Assembly: GCA_027943335.1 (NCBI GenBank)
Contig: BSBK01002089.1
Coordinates: 705,001 to 769,000 of the forward strand
Length of the DNA stretch: 64,000 nucleotides
Direction: 5' to 3'
Source: Chamaecyparis obtusa
Lineage: Eukaryota; Streptophyta; Pinopsida; Cupressales; Cupressaceae
Below the pieces are notes generated by a model. That model saw only the letters and a program-made list of their open reading frames with translations. It searched no databases and was not told the DNA's origin. The translations under genes were made by a program, and so were the position numbers. Below are positions 1 to 10,645 of the stretch, piece after piece (position 1 is the stretch's first letter; every line of letters starts with the position of its first letter).

Positions 1-870
1 TAGGAGAGCAGGGGCTTCTATTAAGGCCTCTTTGATAGCTTGGAAATTGACTTTCCCTTCTTTGGTCCAACTAAAAGTTGAACTCTTCTTTAACATGGCT
101 GTCAAGGGCTTGAGTAAATCTGCAATGTTAGGCAAGAACCTCCTAACAAAGTTAATCATTCCTATGAAAGATTGGAGACTCTTCTTGTGGTGTGGTAGGG
201 GTAGCTCTAGGATAGCTGCAATTCTCTTAGGATCCACTGTAATTCCTTCATGAATTGCAAAAACACATTTCTTGGGATTAAGAGATATCCCAAATTCTCT
301 ACACCTTTCAAAAATCTGCTACAAATGTTTGATGTGATCTGCTGCATGCTTTGAATAGATAGTTATGTCATCCAAGTAGACCAGTACAAACTTGTACATT
401 AGGCTCTTAAAGGCCATATCCATTTCCTTATGAAAAGTAGCACCTACATTTGACAAACCAAAGGGCATCTTTTGATATGCCATGGTTCCCCACTTGGTTG
501 TAAATGCAGTCTTGTATTGATCCTCTTCATTCACTAAGATCTGATTGTATCTTGAATAGCAATCCAATAGTGAAAATCTCTCAGATCCAGAGACACATTG
601 TAAGATTTGTTCCATGGAGGGAAGTGGATGGTAGTCCTTTAATGAGGCTATGTTAAGATCCTTGAAGTCAACACATAACCTCAGCTTCCCATTCTTCTTC
701 CTAACTGGAACAAGGTTGGAAACCCAACTAGTATGCTTAATGGGGTAGATGATACCGCTTTCTATTAGTTTGAGTACCTCTTTATGCATAAGTGGCTCCA
801 GCTTAGGATTAATAGGCCTTTGCTTTTGCCTTACTAGTTTGGCATTTGGTTCTAATTCGATAGTGTGCTG
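1..870 (-). pseudogene. Reverse transcriptase fragment of Ty3 element A1
   Basis: Encodes the first two thirds of a Ty3-type reverse transcriptase, the enzyme that copies element RNA to DNA in the virus-like particle. Visible motifs in order are LCVDFKDLN (palm), MPFGLSNVGATF and the catalytic box VYLDDITIYS, so the Asp pair is intact. The thumb and connection run toward the window edge, with a stop soon after the YLDD box where A2 reads a Trp-like codon. Compared with A2, the finger 'GYSRY' is 'CYSRY' and the 'FQKVMD' region is 'FHKEMD'. Nonfunctional because of stops and truncation. Confidence 0.85.
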
Positions 871-1296
871 AGCAAGAGAAGGGTCAAAAACCTTGAGGTC
901 TTCATATTGCCATGCAAATACATCACTGAATTCTTTGAATAACTAAGTGTAAGCTTTCTTTTCCAATTCAGTGTTCACTTTTCCAAACTGTAAGCTCCTA
1001 CCTGGTTCCAACTCTAGTTCAACACAATGTTCTTGTTGGACTACTAGGCCAGCTTTATTTTTCTTGACTTCATCATCCTTGTTGAAGATAGTCTCTAAGG
1101 TAATAAGACCTCTAGGCATCTTATTGGACTTGAGTTGTATCACTTGATCACCATAGTTTTGTGATAGCCTATCTTGATTGTATTCTGAAAAAACATCTTC
1201 TTCAAACAAGAATTGCAAAATTTGTTCATCATTGTCAAACACCTACCAATTGACATCATTATCAGGGATAGAGGGTCTGACAATCACTTTGATATT
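871..1296 (-). pseudogene. A1 pol spacer between extra RNase H and RT
   Basis: About 140 codons linking the extra RNase H to reverse transcriptase. The piece is acidic and charged (contains VFDNDEQILQFLFEEDVFS and FNKDDEVKKNKAGLVV). I recognise no catalytic motif. The same segment sits in the same place in A2, so it is a genuine part of the polyprotein. It may be a structural tether or a cleavage region; that is inference. Confidence 0.6.
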
Positions 1297-1731
1297 CTAT
1301 TGATCTATTTCTTTTGAAACACTATTTGGAATGTCATACTGAGATCCAACAATAGCTAACCTATCTGCATTTTGGTTGAGCTTCCTAGGGATAGCAACAA
1401 TATTGAAAGCATGGAAATCTTCAATTGCATCCCAAACTCTATGTTTGTATGCTTTCAAAGTGTCATTCTTGGTTGCACTTATCCCTCTTACTTGGCTGAC
1501 AACTAATTCACTATCACCATAAAATTTTAAGGCCTTAAGCCCTCTTTTTCTAGCCCACTCTAGCCCATTGACTAGACTTTCATACTCTGCAGTGTTGCTA
1601 GTGTAGGAGAAACTAAATCTAAAGGTAGTATAGTACCTTTCTCCTTTTAGGGACACTAACATAGCACCACCACTAGAACATTGTCTACTTCTAGCTCCAT
1701 CAAAAAATAGTTCCCAAACCTAATTATTCCA
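1297..1731 (-). pseudogene. Extra (plant/archaeal-like) RNase H of A1, upstream of RT
   Basis: A complete RNase H fold with the four acidic positions visible: Asp in WELFFDGARS, Glu in AEYESLVNGL, Asp in FYGDSELVVS and Asp in LNQNADRLA. RNase H removes the RNA strand of RNA-DNA hybrids during reverse transcription. The sequence resembles cellular-type RNase H domains rather than the native Ty3 RNase H that follows RT. A stop interrupts the start of the domain (before VWELF) where a Gln fits. The domain lies between protease and RT, an unusual order that is repeated in A2. Confidence 0.8.
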
Positions 1732-1854
1732 ATCCTCTGAATCAGTGTTCTCTTTGAGAAGGCTTGACTATATGGCTCCACTTTCTTGTATCAAATAACT
1801 TCCCAAACCAAAATCCCAAATTAGATTTTCTTGGGCCTCTAAAGCTCTTTCATC

Positions 1855-2880
1855 TCAAAGAATATTAGGGATACTCTCTATCTTTTTGCTTGCTTCACTA
1901 ATGGTTTGAAAGTCACTGTCATCAAATATGGGGCAATTTACATTGATGGCATTGGATACATATGGCTCTATATGGTGTGCTGCTAATGGTTCTAACTTAA
2001 TGGTGACCTTGGTCCCATACCTTGTATGAAATAGCATATGAGACCAGTCAGAAGATAAGTAGCCTCCTATCTTGGCTATAAACTCCCTTGACAAACATAT
2101 GGAAAATAATGCAAGGAGATCTATGATATATATCGCAAGAAGGATGGAAAAATTAGGACTAGCATGCAAGATTAGACTGGTATCCATAGCCACACCTATA
2201 GTATTGACTGAGGATCCATCAAGTTGTGTAACCTTCTTTTGAAAGGGCTCATATTTCACTCCTAATTGGTCATCTACTTTCTTGGGCATTACAGTGCTAG
2301 TAGCTCCACTATCTACCATACAATTATGTACTAAAGATTTCCCAATAATTAGATATACATAAAAGGGAGGTGGCTTTGAATTCCTACCTTGTGTGATATT
2401 AGCCTTGGAGTTGCTACTTGGAGCCTCCTTTTCTTGATCAGTGTTAACCAACACTAGCTTTACAGCTTCTTTTGCAGGTTGAGGAGTTGCTACCTTTGTC
2501 ATGGCCTTCTTCAAAATTTTAGGCTGTCTTAGAAGAGCCAAAGAGTACCACATGGACATGGTGACATTCACCTTCTTCATGTTGTCTACGATATCAAAAG
2601 GTGTCATAGTGTGTACTCTTTGTTGTGATTTCACTATGATGGGCTCCACCTCTTTTGAATGTTGGCCTTCTTTGCTTGTAATGACAGGAGCCTCCTTAGG
2701 TGTGATGGGATCAGCTTGTTGCAGTGGCTCTATAGATGTGGTGGCTTTGGCATTGGAATCTACTCTCTCCATGTCTTGAGCTCTCCTTTTTTCTCTTGTA
2801 TAGGCAACAAAAGCAACCTCATCATTGACTCCATTGAAGTCTGGTTACTCCCAATTAAATAGAGTAGTCTCATTTTCTTG
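1855..2880 (-). pseudogene. Aspartic protease region of A1
   Basis: Retropepsin-like protease that would cleave Gag-Pol. The active-site motif MVDSGATSTVMP is intact, preceded by PPFYVYLIIGKSLVHNC and followed by a LDGSSVNTIGVAMD beta-hairpin region. The N-terminal 130 residues are low-complexity Glu/Lys/Pro/Thr-rich linker from Gag. The frame is the same as that of the extra RNase H and RT downstream, so protease, RNase H and RT were one continuous reading frame. Decayed by stops either side. Confidence 0.8.
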
Positions 2881-4343
2881 TGGTTCTTGTTGAGGAACTG
2901 ACCCACTAGATGAATCCTCTAATTGAGCTTGTGAGGCATTTTGAACCATTAGAGCTTGGTTCATCCATCCATTTGAAGATGTGGCCTCATGTGAGGCTGA
3001 TTACAAGGAAAGCACCATTGATTATCATAGCCATATTATTTTGACTAGGAACCATATCCCTCACTGGATTTGCATAATTTAAAGGTGCAGGGTTATATGG
3101 TTGGAATGGTCTCTGATTAAAACTTTGTCTTTTTCCTTGATACACTCCTTGGTATGGTGGCCTATTTTGTTGATAAGTCTATCCTTGATTTTGATATTGC
3201 TGATTAGGACCTTGGCCTTGTGACTAAAATGGTGGTCTGATTCCTTGACCTTTCTTCTTTAGATTTGTTACTTCTTTGGTTAGAGTCTGCAACAAGTTTG
3301 TCATTTCTTGCTTACTACTTTCTTGACTATTCTTTCTTTCTTGTAGCTCTTGAGAGAAACTAGCTGTTAGCTCTTGACCACTAGTGCTAGCTTGGGGTGC
3401 TAATATAGTAGGGATAGGAGTAAATGGGGGTACTTGGGTAGGTGTAATGGGTTGAAGGCTAGGAAAAATGGGCATTGGAGGCCTTCTAGCAATCATACCC
3501 ACTTGAATTAAACAATTTTTAGCCCTGACAGCTATGTCAAAAGCCTAGGGTAAAGAAGTACCACCCATAGACTAGATCATGATAGAAATTTGACCATTTA
3601 GACTTCGCAAGTAGTAAAGGAAAGCATGGTCTACTGATGGTCTCACAGAGACTAAAATTCTATTCCATGTCTTGAGGAATCTACTATTGTAATCTATCAT
3701 TTACTCTTGAGGGTCTGTCTTAATGGTTGTCAACTGCTCTACTAGAGACAAGTTATCTAATTTATCCTCAAAATGCTTACTTAATGCATCCCCTAACTCA
3801 TCCTATGAAGTAATAGAACCAATAGTTAGAGTTCTAATCCATTACAAAGCCTTACCTTTTAGAGAGGCTGCTAGTAATTTTGTGGCCACATCCTCTTGAG
3901 TTATGTTGTGTATGTTGTAGATGGTGGTCACATCTCTTATGTGTTCAAAAGCAGTTGTCTTCTCTTCACCTGTGAAATCAATTATACTCTTTAGTGCCAC
4001 CAAGGGCACATCATGATGTTGAGAAAAAGTTTAATGGGCTACCCTGATTGAAAGGTGCAAAGGAAAATAGTCGAGCCATTGCAGGAGCTGGAATCTGAAG
4101 ATTAACAACTATATGAGTTGTATTTACTGTTGGATTTGAATCTTCTTCTAGATCTCTGGTTAGAGATCTGTCCCTTCTTCTGGAATGAAAGTGAAAAGAT
4201 CTCCTCTCTAAAGTATCAAGAGGTGTTGATTGAACTCTCCTTGCAGGAGATGTTCTTTGAGTTGACCTACCTTTGTGACTTCCTTTTGAGGGCAACTCTA
4301 AAAATTTAGTGGGCTTTGAGCTCCTACTCTCAATCTTTCTCAT
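2881..4343 (-). pseudogene. Gag of Ty3 element A1
   Basis: Broken Gag (capsid and nucleocapsid). The start is the Met of MRKIESRSSKPTKFLELP, which matches the A2 start and lies about 160 bp inside the primer site. The N-terminus is Arg/Ser-rich and basic. The retrotransposon-gag helical domain (about 3540-4010) is heavily interrupted. A Pro/Gln-rich segment follows (MPIFPSLQPITPTQVPPF). Frame changes occur between the N-terminal and Pro-rich parts. The zinc knuckle readable in A2 is damaged here. Confidence 0.75.
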
Positions 4344-4485
4344 AAACCTTGAACAAGGTTGGCTTGGATCATTGAAATCAGTGGAGTCGCTAGATATACT
4401 TGATAGAAAACTTCTAAAAGCCTGTATTATGCAATATGTATAACAGAGATAACATAATCTTCAACATGAATATGATTCTTTGACT

Positions 4486-4503
4486 TTCCCACCGGGTGTG
4501 CTA
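4486..4503 (-). promoter_or_regulatory. Primer binding site of A1 (decayed)
   Basis: On the minus strand, five bases inside the LTR edge, the sequence is TAGCACACCCGGTGGGAA. The A2 version begins TGGCAC, so the first bases have mutated. Complementing it gives CCA, one discriminator base, seven acceptor-stem bases and a T-stem, the layout of a tRNA 3' end. I cannot name the tRNA. Confidence 0.55.
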
Positions 4504-4509
4504 GAATTG

Positions 4510-4633
4510 TTATACACTAAGTTTGCACCCTTGTTTCAAGCTCTCATAGTCTTGATAACCTAGTATAACTATTATACACTGAGTTTGCGCCTCTTTTTCA
4601 AGCTCTTTTGGTCTTGATAACTCAATATAACTT
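4510..4633. repeat. 62-bp tandem duplication at LTR edge
   Basis: Two imperfect copies starting TTATACACT, period 62 bp, at the U5 end of the LTR. The equivalent place in the LTR at 13422 has a single copy. Each copy holds an inverted repeat (TTATACACTGAGTT facing AACTCAATATAA), so the LTR terminus can fold. Confidence 0.8.
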
Positions 4634-5807
4634 GGGAATCATCTCCAGGTTGTGGGACCTATGCTAACTAAGATGAAACCTCTAGGTTCTAGGCTAGTTC
4701 CTGTTGGATTATCACCCTGATTTGCTTCTTGACTAAAAAGTAAACTTTTGAGGGAAAGGGTTAGAAGGAATGCATGAAAGGGAAATAGCTGAAAGCAAAT
4801 CTACCTACTAGGTGATGCACCAAAAAATAGGGTTTGGATCTTAGTATAGAGGGATGAAACCAGTGAAGGACTTAGGTCTAGGAGATCTTAGCTCTCTAGA
4901 TAGGCTTGCATAAGTATTTCATAAAAGGAGTCTATAACAGAAAGAGGCTATTCAGGGGAAAGAGGATTTTCACACAAAAATAGCATTATTGAAGATTCAA
5001 ACACAATTTATGACCTGCAAACAACACCCACTTCTACAACTGGGTATAGGAATGAGACATGGTTGTTAAGGGGTTAAAGTATACCCACAAAGACATTCAC
5101 ATCCAATCACCCAAAACAATGCACAAAATTTGTAGAAAAAGAGAAGGACCAAGAACCCTAAGCTATCACTGAGAAACATGTAAAAATACTGAAAACCAAT
5201 AAGAGATAATTCACATAAGAAAGCATAAGGATAGGAGAAAGTCATAGAATGCTAAGTAATATCTGAATAATCAATGGGAATTACAACTGTAGAAAGCCGA
5301 AGGGGAAAAAAATACCACAAATTGCTCTCTAAGAAAGAGGACTTTCTTTTTACAATTGCCAGATTCTGAGCACTAAAGGCTCCAAAAAACAATATATACA
5401 ACACTCACTGCACGCAGGCAGGAGTCCAAAAACTAACCAGGGTTACCAGATTTACAATAATATATTAAACCCTAGGGGACTAAGAACCAAAGTCAAATAT
5501 GATCATGAATATCTTCCTATAACATCATGGCTGATTGGATAAATGACCCATTCCTATACTGCAATCAACCTGCTGACACAACAACCTGGATCTAATTTTA
5601 CTGCAAAAAAGGTCATACCATGAATGCACAAACTGGTACCCCTCTGGGACAAGAATTGACCCCTGACGGCTGCCTGGACCTCCTCATCATTTTCCCTTAA
5701 TTGCGCATGTCCTAGCGACATAAATTCTTTGAGCTACCACACCACTGCAAACATCTCACTAGAAGAAAGCCTACGAAAAATAGTCACACTACCTTGAAAA
5801 AGTATTG

Positions 5808-5853
5808 GTCGCATGATCGCATGAGCTCAAAAAGCCTCATGTGATCATGTGAC
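5808..5853. repeat. 46-bp hairpin, LTR copy 1
   Basis: Arms GTCGCATGATCGCATGAG and CTCATGTGATCATGTGAC pair over 18 bp with two G-T positions, which look like CpG to TpG decay, around a 10-base loop. Best-paired member of the family. Confidence 0.85.
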
Positions 5854-6287
5854 AAGCCTCTTAGAACCTATCTCTACTTCATACATGTAAACCAGATCCA
5901 ACACTGGTGAAAACCCCTACAGAAGACTTCAAAATCGGGCCCCAACAGTTACCAGTTCTTTATTTAAAACTCAGCTGTTGATCACATTTTTCTCAGCAAA
6001 TCGGATGATCTAGATCATCCCCAAAATAGTCACAAGCCCCTATGAAAGGTCAAAGTCTACATCGCCAGTCAAGAGCAATCAAAAGTGGGCATACCGATAT
6101 GTCAGCATCCATGGAACCACCTCGAGCCTTACTGCAAACCTAACATTAAGTTAACCCTGGGTTCATTTTCTATCTTAGTCACCAAGTCACTTAACTTTTC
6201 CTTAACCTCAGCTACATCTAGCAACCACACGAAAAATCTTAACCATGCAACCATGCATCTGCAAACTAAGATTCCAATCAAACAGTA

Positions 6288-6333
6288 GGCACAAGATCTC
6301 ATGGGGTCGGAAGATCCCATGAGATCTTATGAC
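6288..6333. repeat. 46-bp hairpin, LTR copy 2
   Basis: Variant arms: CACAAGATCTCATGGG faces CCCATGAGATCTTATG. Same length and same outer layout as the neighbours but with GATCTC instead of GATCGC. Confidence 0.75.
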
Positions 6334-6539
6334 CACCATAGATCTCATTCCACCGCCACCAAACTACAACCCAGACCCACAGACTACAGCGTCACATCGG
6401 AAGGAAGATCAATGACTATCATTACACTATGTGCTTAAATAGGCAACATCTTTCCTCAGCGGTGTAGTGATAACTAGAAGATTTTGCCGAGCTTTAACTT
6501 TTGTAGATGGAGAATGGGCCTACCGATAGGTGTCATCCT

Positions 6540-6585
6540 GTCGCATGATCGCAAGGGAAAGGAATATTCCTTGTGAACATGTGAC
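6540..6585. repeat. 46-bp hairpin, LTR copy 3
   Basis: Left arm GTCGCATGATCGCAAGG, right arm CCTTGTGAACATGTGAC. The inner stem is AAGG/CCTT; one central mismatch (GATC against GAAC) is a family feature. Confidence 0.8.
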
Positions 6586-6927
6586 AACCACAAGTTTCAA
6601 AGGGAAGGACAGCCACCGGGCCCCACTAGGTTGGAGTTGCACACTTAGGGTAAAAAACACAGAGGGTTTTCAAAACCGAGGTTGAAAACACATAGGGTTT
6701 TCGACACTGAACATTTTTTGGAGCCCTGCAACAGTATTTCCTGCAAGCTTTCAAACTTGAATATCTTTTTGGGTTTTGCGAATCAAGTGATGCAATCTAA
6801 ACTGGGGCTTGACAACACATTGAAGAACATAAGGTTGAGATAGCACACCTTAAAACCTTGTGGATGTATTTTGCACGTGAAAATAGGATTTGGCCAAAAA
6901 TTACATGATAGGGAATTTTGGGTAACA

Positions 6928-7148
6928 TTTTGGCGACTTCTGCGGGATGTCAGCCCGCTAGACATGGATCAGTGGCCTTGACATATCCATTGGGCATGGG
7001 GTCATTTCTGAACACAAAACTTTGACAGAGACAAAACTGAACTGGAAAGACCAAACTATGCATGGGCACTTCTTGGAAAGTAGGGAACTGACCTAGAAAA
7101 TAGGGAAAGAAAGCAGGAAACACATATTTAGAGAATTTACAAGAACTT
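6928..7148 (-). other. A2 3' untranslated segment before 3' LTR
   Basis: Lies between the integrase stop and the LTR. No clear polypurine tract adjoins the LTR on the minus strand (the last bases are GAAGTCGCCAAAA). Read on the plus strand, the first bases after the LTR are TTTTGGCGACTTCTGCGGGA, which resembles a plant Ty3 primer binding site in the wrong orientation. Confidence 0.5.
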
Positions 7149-8430
7149 TTACAGAGAGGGATTAACCTCAAAGCAAGGCTTCAGATGGAAACCATTTATT
7201 GATATTGGCAGGGCATCTCCTTCAAGAGTTGAAAGCTGAAAAGTGTTAGATCCTTTGCACTCTGTTATAACAAATGGTCCACCCCAAAATGAATCAAATT
7301 TTGTATGTCTACTAGGCCTTGACTTGAATTCATCCCATTTGAGGACAACGTCACCAACCTTGAAATTCTTGATCCTGGCTCTTTTGTCAAAACTCTTCTT
7401 TGTTTGATTTTGATGGAATTCCATATCTGGCATTGATTTGTTTATGATCTCCTCTAGCTCCATCAACTGGGCATATTTGATTTGCATAGGATCACTTTCT
7501 TCAAATAGGGCATACTGAGTGGCTAAGTCTAGAGCTGGTAATTCAGTTGAAATAGATAACTTAGCCTCCCTGCCATACACCAACATGTATGGGGAATTAC
7601 CAATGATTTTCTTTGGAGTAATTCTATCTAATCACAAGGCAGATCTCAATTTAGTATGCCAGTCCCTTTGATTGTCCCGCAGGGTCTTTTTGATTATTCT
7701 AATCAGGTTCTTATTTTTTGACTCTGCCAAACCATTCCCTTGAGGATAGTAATTTGAACTTGTATTCAAATAGATGCCATTCCTGACTGCCCACTTTGAG
7801 ACTTTGAGGCATGTGAATGCCAATGCATTATCTGAAATGATGGAATCAGGAGTGCCAAACCTATGAATTAAATCATCATAAAAACTCAATACAGCACCCT
7901 CATTTGCTTCTTTTAAAGCCACCGCTTTTGTCCATCTAGTGAAATAATCATTTGCAGTGATTATCCATTTGTGTCCTACACTAGATGGAGGGTTAATCAT
8001 TCCTATGAAATCTATACCCCACTTCATGAAAGGTTGATCTACTTTGATTGGTTGAAGGGGCAGAGTAGCAAGCCTCTCTTTGCCTGAAAACATAGCACAC
8101 TTGCGCATTTCCTGACATAATCATGACTATCCTTAAAGATAGATGGCCAATAGTATCCAGCCCTCATGATTTTATAAGCAATAGTCCTAGGAGAAAAGTG
8201 GCCACTAGAGGGACCATCATGAAATTCAAATAGGACCTCACCTACCTTTTCTGAATCAATGCATCTTAAAAGGACACCATTGTGATCCTTTCTAAAAAGA
8301 ACATTATCTATTAGCACAAAAGGAATAGATTGCAATCTATAGTACGTCCTTTTTGCTAAATCCAAACCCACAGAACATTGTCCTGTCTTCAAGTAATTAA
8401 TCATGATGGACAACTAGCTTGTTGCCTTAT
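7149..8430 (-). pseudogene. Integrase of Ty3 element A2
   Basis: Integrase joins the DNA copy to the genome. Order seen: N-terminal HHCC zinc-binding part (FHDGPSSGHFSPRTIAYK, then VRKC); core with Asp in WGIDFIGM, Asp in IISDNALAF and Glu in GNGLAESKNK, the DDE triad, all present; C-terminal domain FKVGDVVLKWDEFKSRPS with WGGPFVITE, a GPY/F-like module. No chromodomain follows before the stop (FEVNPSL), which argues against a chromovirus. A frameshift lies near 8090, between the zinc-binding part and the core. Confidence 0.88.
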
Positions 8431-8790
8431 CTTGCTCTTTAGTAGAATGCACCACCAAAGATGCATCCATGTATTCCAATTTCTTTAAACTTTCATCCTC
8501 TGCCAGATGCTCACAAAGACCTCTTCCTCTAACCAGCTTGGTAGTCTAAATATCTATGTCATATTCCATCACTTTAGTGATCCAACCAGCTCTTTTCTCA
8601 TTAAGGTCTTTGGAAAGAAAAAATTCTTTGACACTTGGATGAGTAACCATCAAATGCACCTTGCTATGGGTCAGAAAATGTCTGAATTTTTTGAGGCTCT
8701 TTACCATAGCAAGTACATGTTTCTCTACAAAGGAGTACCTTTGTTCATATTATTCTAAGCCTTTGCTAAAGAAAGCAATAGGTTGTTCCA
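8431..8790 (-). pseudogene. Native Ty3-type RNase H of A2, apparently degenerate
   Basis: The segment after RT has the usual connection features (IAFFSKGLE, then a stop, YEQRYSFVEKHVLAMVKSLKKF, then LMVTHPSVKEFF). The Asp positions normally seen in this domain look lost: the first reads LYSYGGSD and the usual 'TDH' reads 'VTHP'. Loss of native RNase H residues in elements that acquired a second RNase H is known from plant Tat elements. Here it is my reading of one sequence and needs alignment. Several stops. Confidence 0.65.
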
Positions 8791-9760
8791 ATCCTTCAGC
8801 ATTCTCTTGGGTCAACATTGTAGATATAGCATCCGAACCTCCATAAGAGTAAAGGATAAAATCCTTATTGAAATTTGGGTTTAATAGGGTAGGAGCTCCT
8901 ATTAAGGCTTCTTTAATAGCTTGGAAGTTAACTTTTCCCTCTTTAGTCCAACTAAAAGTTGAACCCTTCTTCAACATGGTTGTCAAAGGCCTGAGTAAAT
9001 CTGCAATGTTAGGCAAGAATCTCCTAACAAAATTTATCTTCCCTATGAAAGATTGGAGACCTTTCTTGTGATGGGGTAGGGGTAACTCTAAAATTTCTGC
9101 AATCCTCTCAGGGTCCACTATAATTCCTTCTTTGGATACTACATATCCCAATAGTTTTCCCTCATGAACTACAAACACACACTTCTTGGGATTAAGGGAT
9201 ATCCCAAATTCTCCGCATCTTTCAAAAATCCACCTCAGATGTCTGATGTGGCCTGCTACATGCTTTGAGTAGATAGTTATGTCATCTAGGTAGACCAACA
9301 CAAACTTGTACATGAGGCTTTTAAAGGCCATATCCATCACCTTTTGAAATGTAGCACCTACATTTGACAAACCAAAGGGCATCTTTTGATATGCCATGGT
9401 TCCCCACTTGGTTGTAAATGCAGTCTTATATTGATCCTCTTCTTTTACTAAGAGTTGATTGTATCTTGAATAGCCATCCAATAATGAAAATCTCTCGGAT
9501 CTAGAGACACATTGTAGAATTTTCTCCATAAAGGGTAGTGGATGGTGATCTTTTAATGAGGCTTTGTTCAAATCCTTGAAGTCAACACATAACCTCAGTT
9601 CCCCATTCTTCTTTCTAATAGGAACAAGGTTGGAAACCCAACTAGTATGCTTAATGGGGTAGATGATGCCGCTCTCTATTAGCTTGAGCACTTCCTTATG
9701 CATAAGTGGCTCAAGCTTAGGATTAACAGGCCTTTGTTTTTGCCTTACTGGTTTGGCATT
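8791..9760 (-). pseudogene. Reverse transcriptase of Ty3 element A2
   Basis: Nearly intact RT of about 320 readable residues. Motifs in order: LESGIIYPIKHTSWVSNLVP, LCVDFKDLNKASL, FSLLDGYSRYNQ, MPFGLSNVGATFQ, the catalytic VYLDDITIYS, LNPKKCVF and the thumb/connection FIGKINFVRRFLPN. No stop between about 9703 and 8750, the longest clean stretch of the element. It extends in frame upstream to GLRP-type residues shared with A1. Confidence 0.9.
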
Positions 9761-10213
9761 AGGCTCTAATTCAATGGTATGCTGAGCAAGGGCAGGATTG
9801 AAACCTTTGAGATCTTTATACTGCCAAGCAAAAACATTACTGAATTCCTTGAATAATTGTCTGTAAGCTTACTTTTCTAATTCAATATTTACCTTTCCAA
9901 ATTGTAAGCTCTTGCCTGGTTCCAACTCTAATTCAACACAATGTTCTTGTTGGACTACCAGGCCAGCTTTTCTCTTCTTGACTTCATCATCCTTGTTGAA
10001 GATAGTCTCTAAGGTGACAAGACCTTTAGGCATCTTATTAGATCTAAGTTGTATCACTTGATCACCATAGTTCTGTGATAACCTCTTTTGATTATGCCTT
10101 GAAAAGACATCTTCTTCAAACAAGAATTGTAGAATTTGTTCATCATTGTCAAACACTTGCCAATTGACATTGTTATTAGGAATAGATGGTTTGACAATCA
10201 CTTTGATATGCTG
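9761..10213 (-). pseudogene. A2 pol spacer between extra RNase H and RT
   Basis: Same charged spacer as in A1 (contains WQVFDNDEQILQFLFEEDVF and VVQQEHCVELELEPGKSLQF). In frame with the domains either side. No recognised catalytic residues. Confidence 0.65.
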
Positions 10214-10645
10214 CTAATTTGCCTCTTTTGAAATTCTATTGGGGATGTCAAACTGAGATCCAATAGCAGCTAACCTATCTGCATTTTGATTTAACCTTCT
10301 AAGGATAGCAACAATATTAAAAGCATGGAAATCTTCATTTGCATTCCAAACTCTATGTTTGTATGCTTTCATGGTATCATTCTTGGTTGCGCTTATCCCT
10401 CTTACTTGGCTGACAACAAGCTCACTGTCACCATAAACTTTCAAGGCCTTAAGCCCTCTTTTTCTAGCCCATTCTAGTCCATTGACTAGACTTTCATATT
10501 CTGCAATATTACTAGTAAAGGAAAAATTGAATCTAAAGGTAGTATAATACCTTTCTCCTTTGGGGGACACCAGCATAGCACCACCACTAGAACCATGTCT
10601 GCTTCTAGCTCCATCAAAGTATAGTTCCCAAACCTGACTGTTCTA
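10214..10645 (-). pseudogene. Extra RNase H of A2, between protease and RT
   Basis: Complete RNase H: Asp in WELYFDGARS, Glu in IAEYESLVNGLEW, Asp in VYGDSELVVSQV and Asp in LNQNADRLA. Joined in frame to the protease region by a single stop where a Trp codon fits. It would degrade the RNA strand during reverse transcription, probably replacing the degenerate native domain. Position upstream of RT is shared with A1, so it was inherited rather than rearranged in one copy. Confidence 0.82.

Larger units (their letters stand above)
1..6927 (-). mobile_element. Ty3/gypsy element A1, 3' part beyond window edge
   Basis: A minus-strand LTR retrotransposon reads from its 5' LTR (the higher-coordinate end) through Gag, protease, an extra RNase H and into reverse transcriptase, where the window ends. 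Its 5' LTR is also the 3' LTR of the neighbouring copy A2, so the two are a tandem pair. Coding parts are roughly 90% like A2 by eye but carry more frameshifts: the Gag N-terminus, Gag C-terminus and protease-to-RT part lie in three different frames. It cannot be autonomous. The second RNase H suggests the plant Tat-like group, but lineage placement is inference. Confidence 0.85.
4508..6927 (-). repeat. LTR shared by A1 (5' LTR) and A2 (3' LTR)
   Basis: Bounded by TGTTATAC on the plus-strand left and GGGTAACA on the right, giving the usual TG...CA ends. It aligns end to end with 13422-15769; by eye divergence is about 5% in one 230-bp stretch and about 10% in another. It is 62 bp longer near its left end because of a tandem duplication. 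It contains three 46-bp hairpins and GAAAACACA-type short repeats. Having Gag of A1 on one side and integrase of A2 on the other makes it a shared LTR. Confidence 0.85.

Noticed and set aside
32..253. Plus-strand open frame at the window start
   Set aside because: Antisense of the Ty3 RT/connection; the same antisense frame appears opposite A2 at 8868-9071.
7149..7586. Chromodomain after A2 integrase
   Set aside because: The frame stops shortly after the GPF-like module; no chromodomain residues seen.
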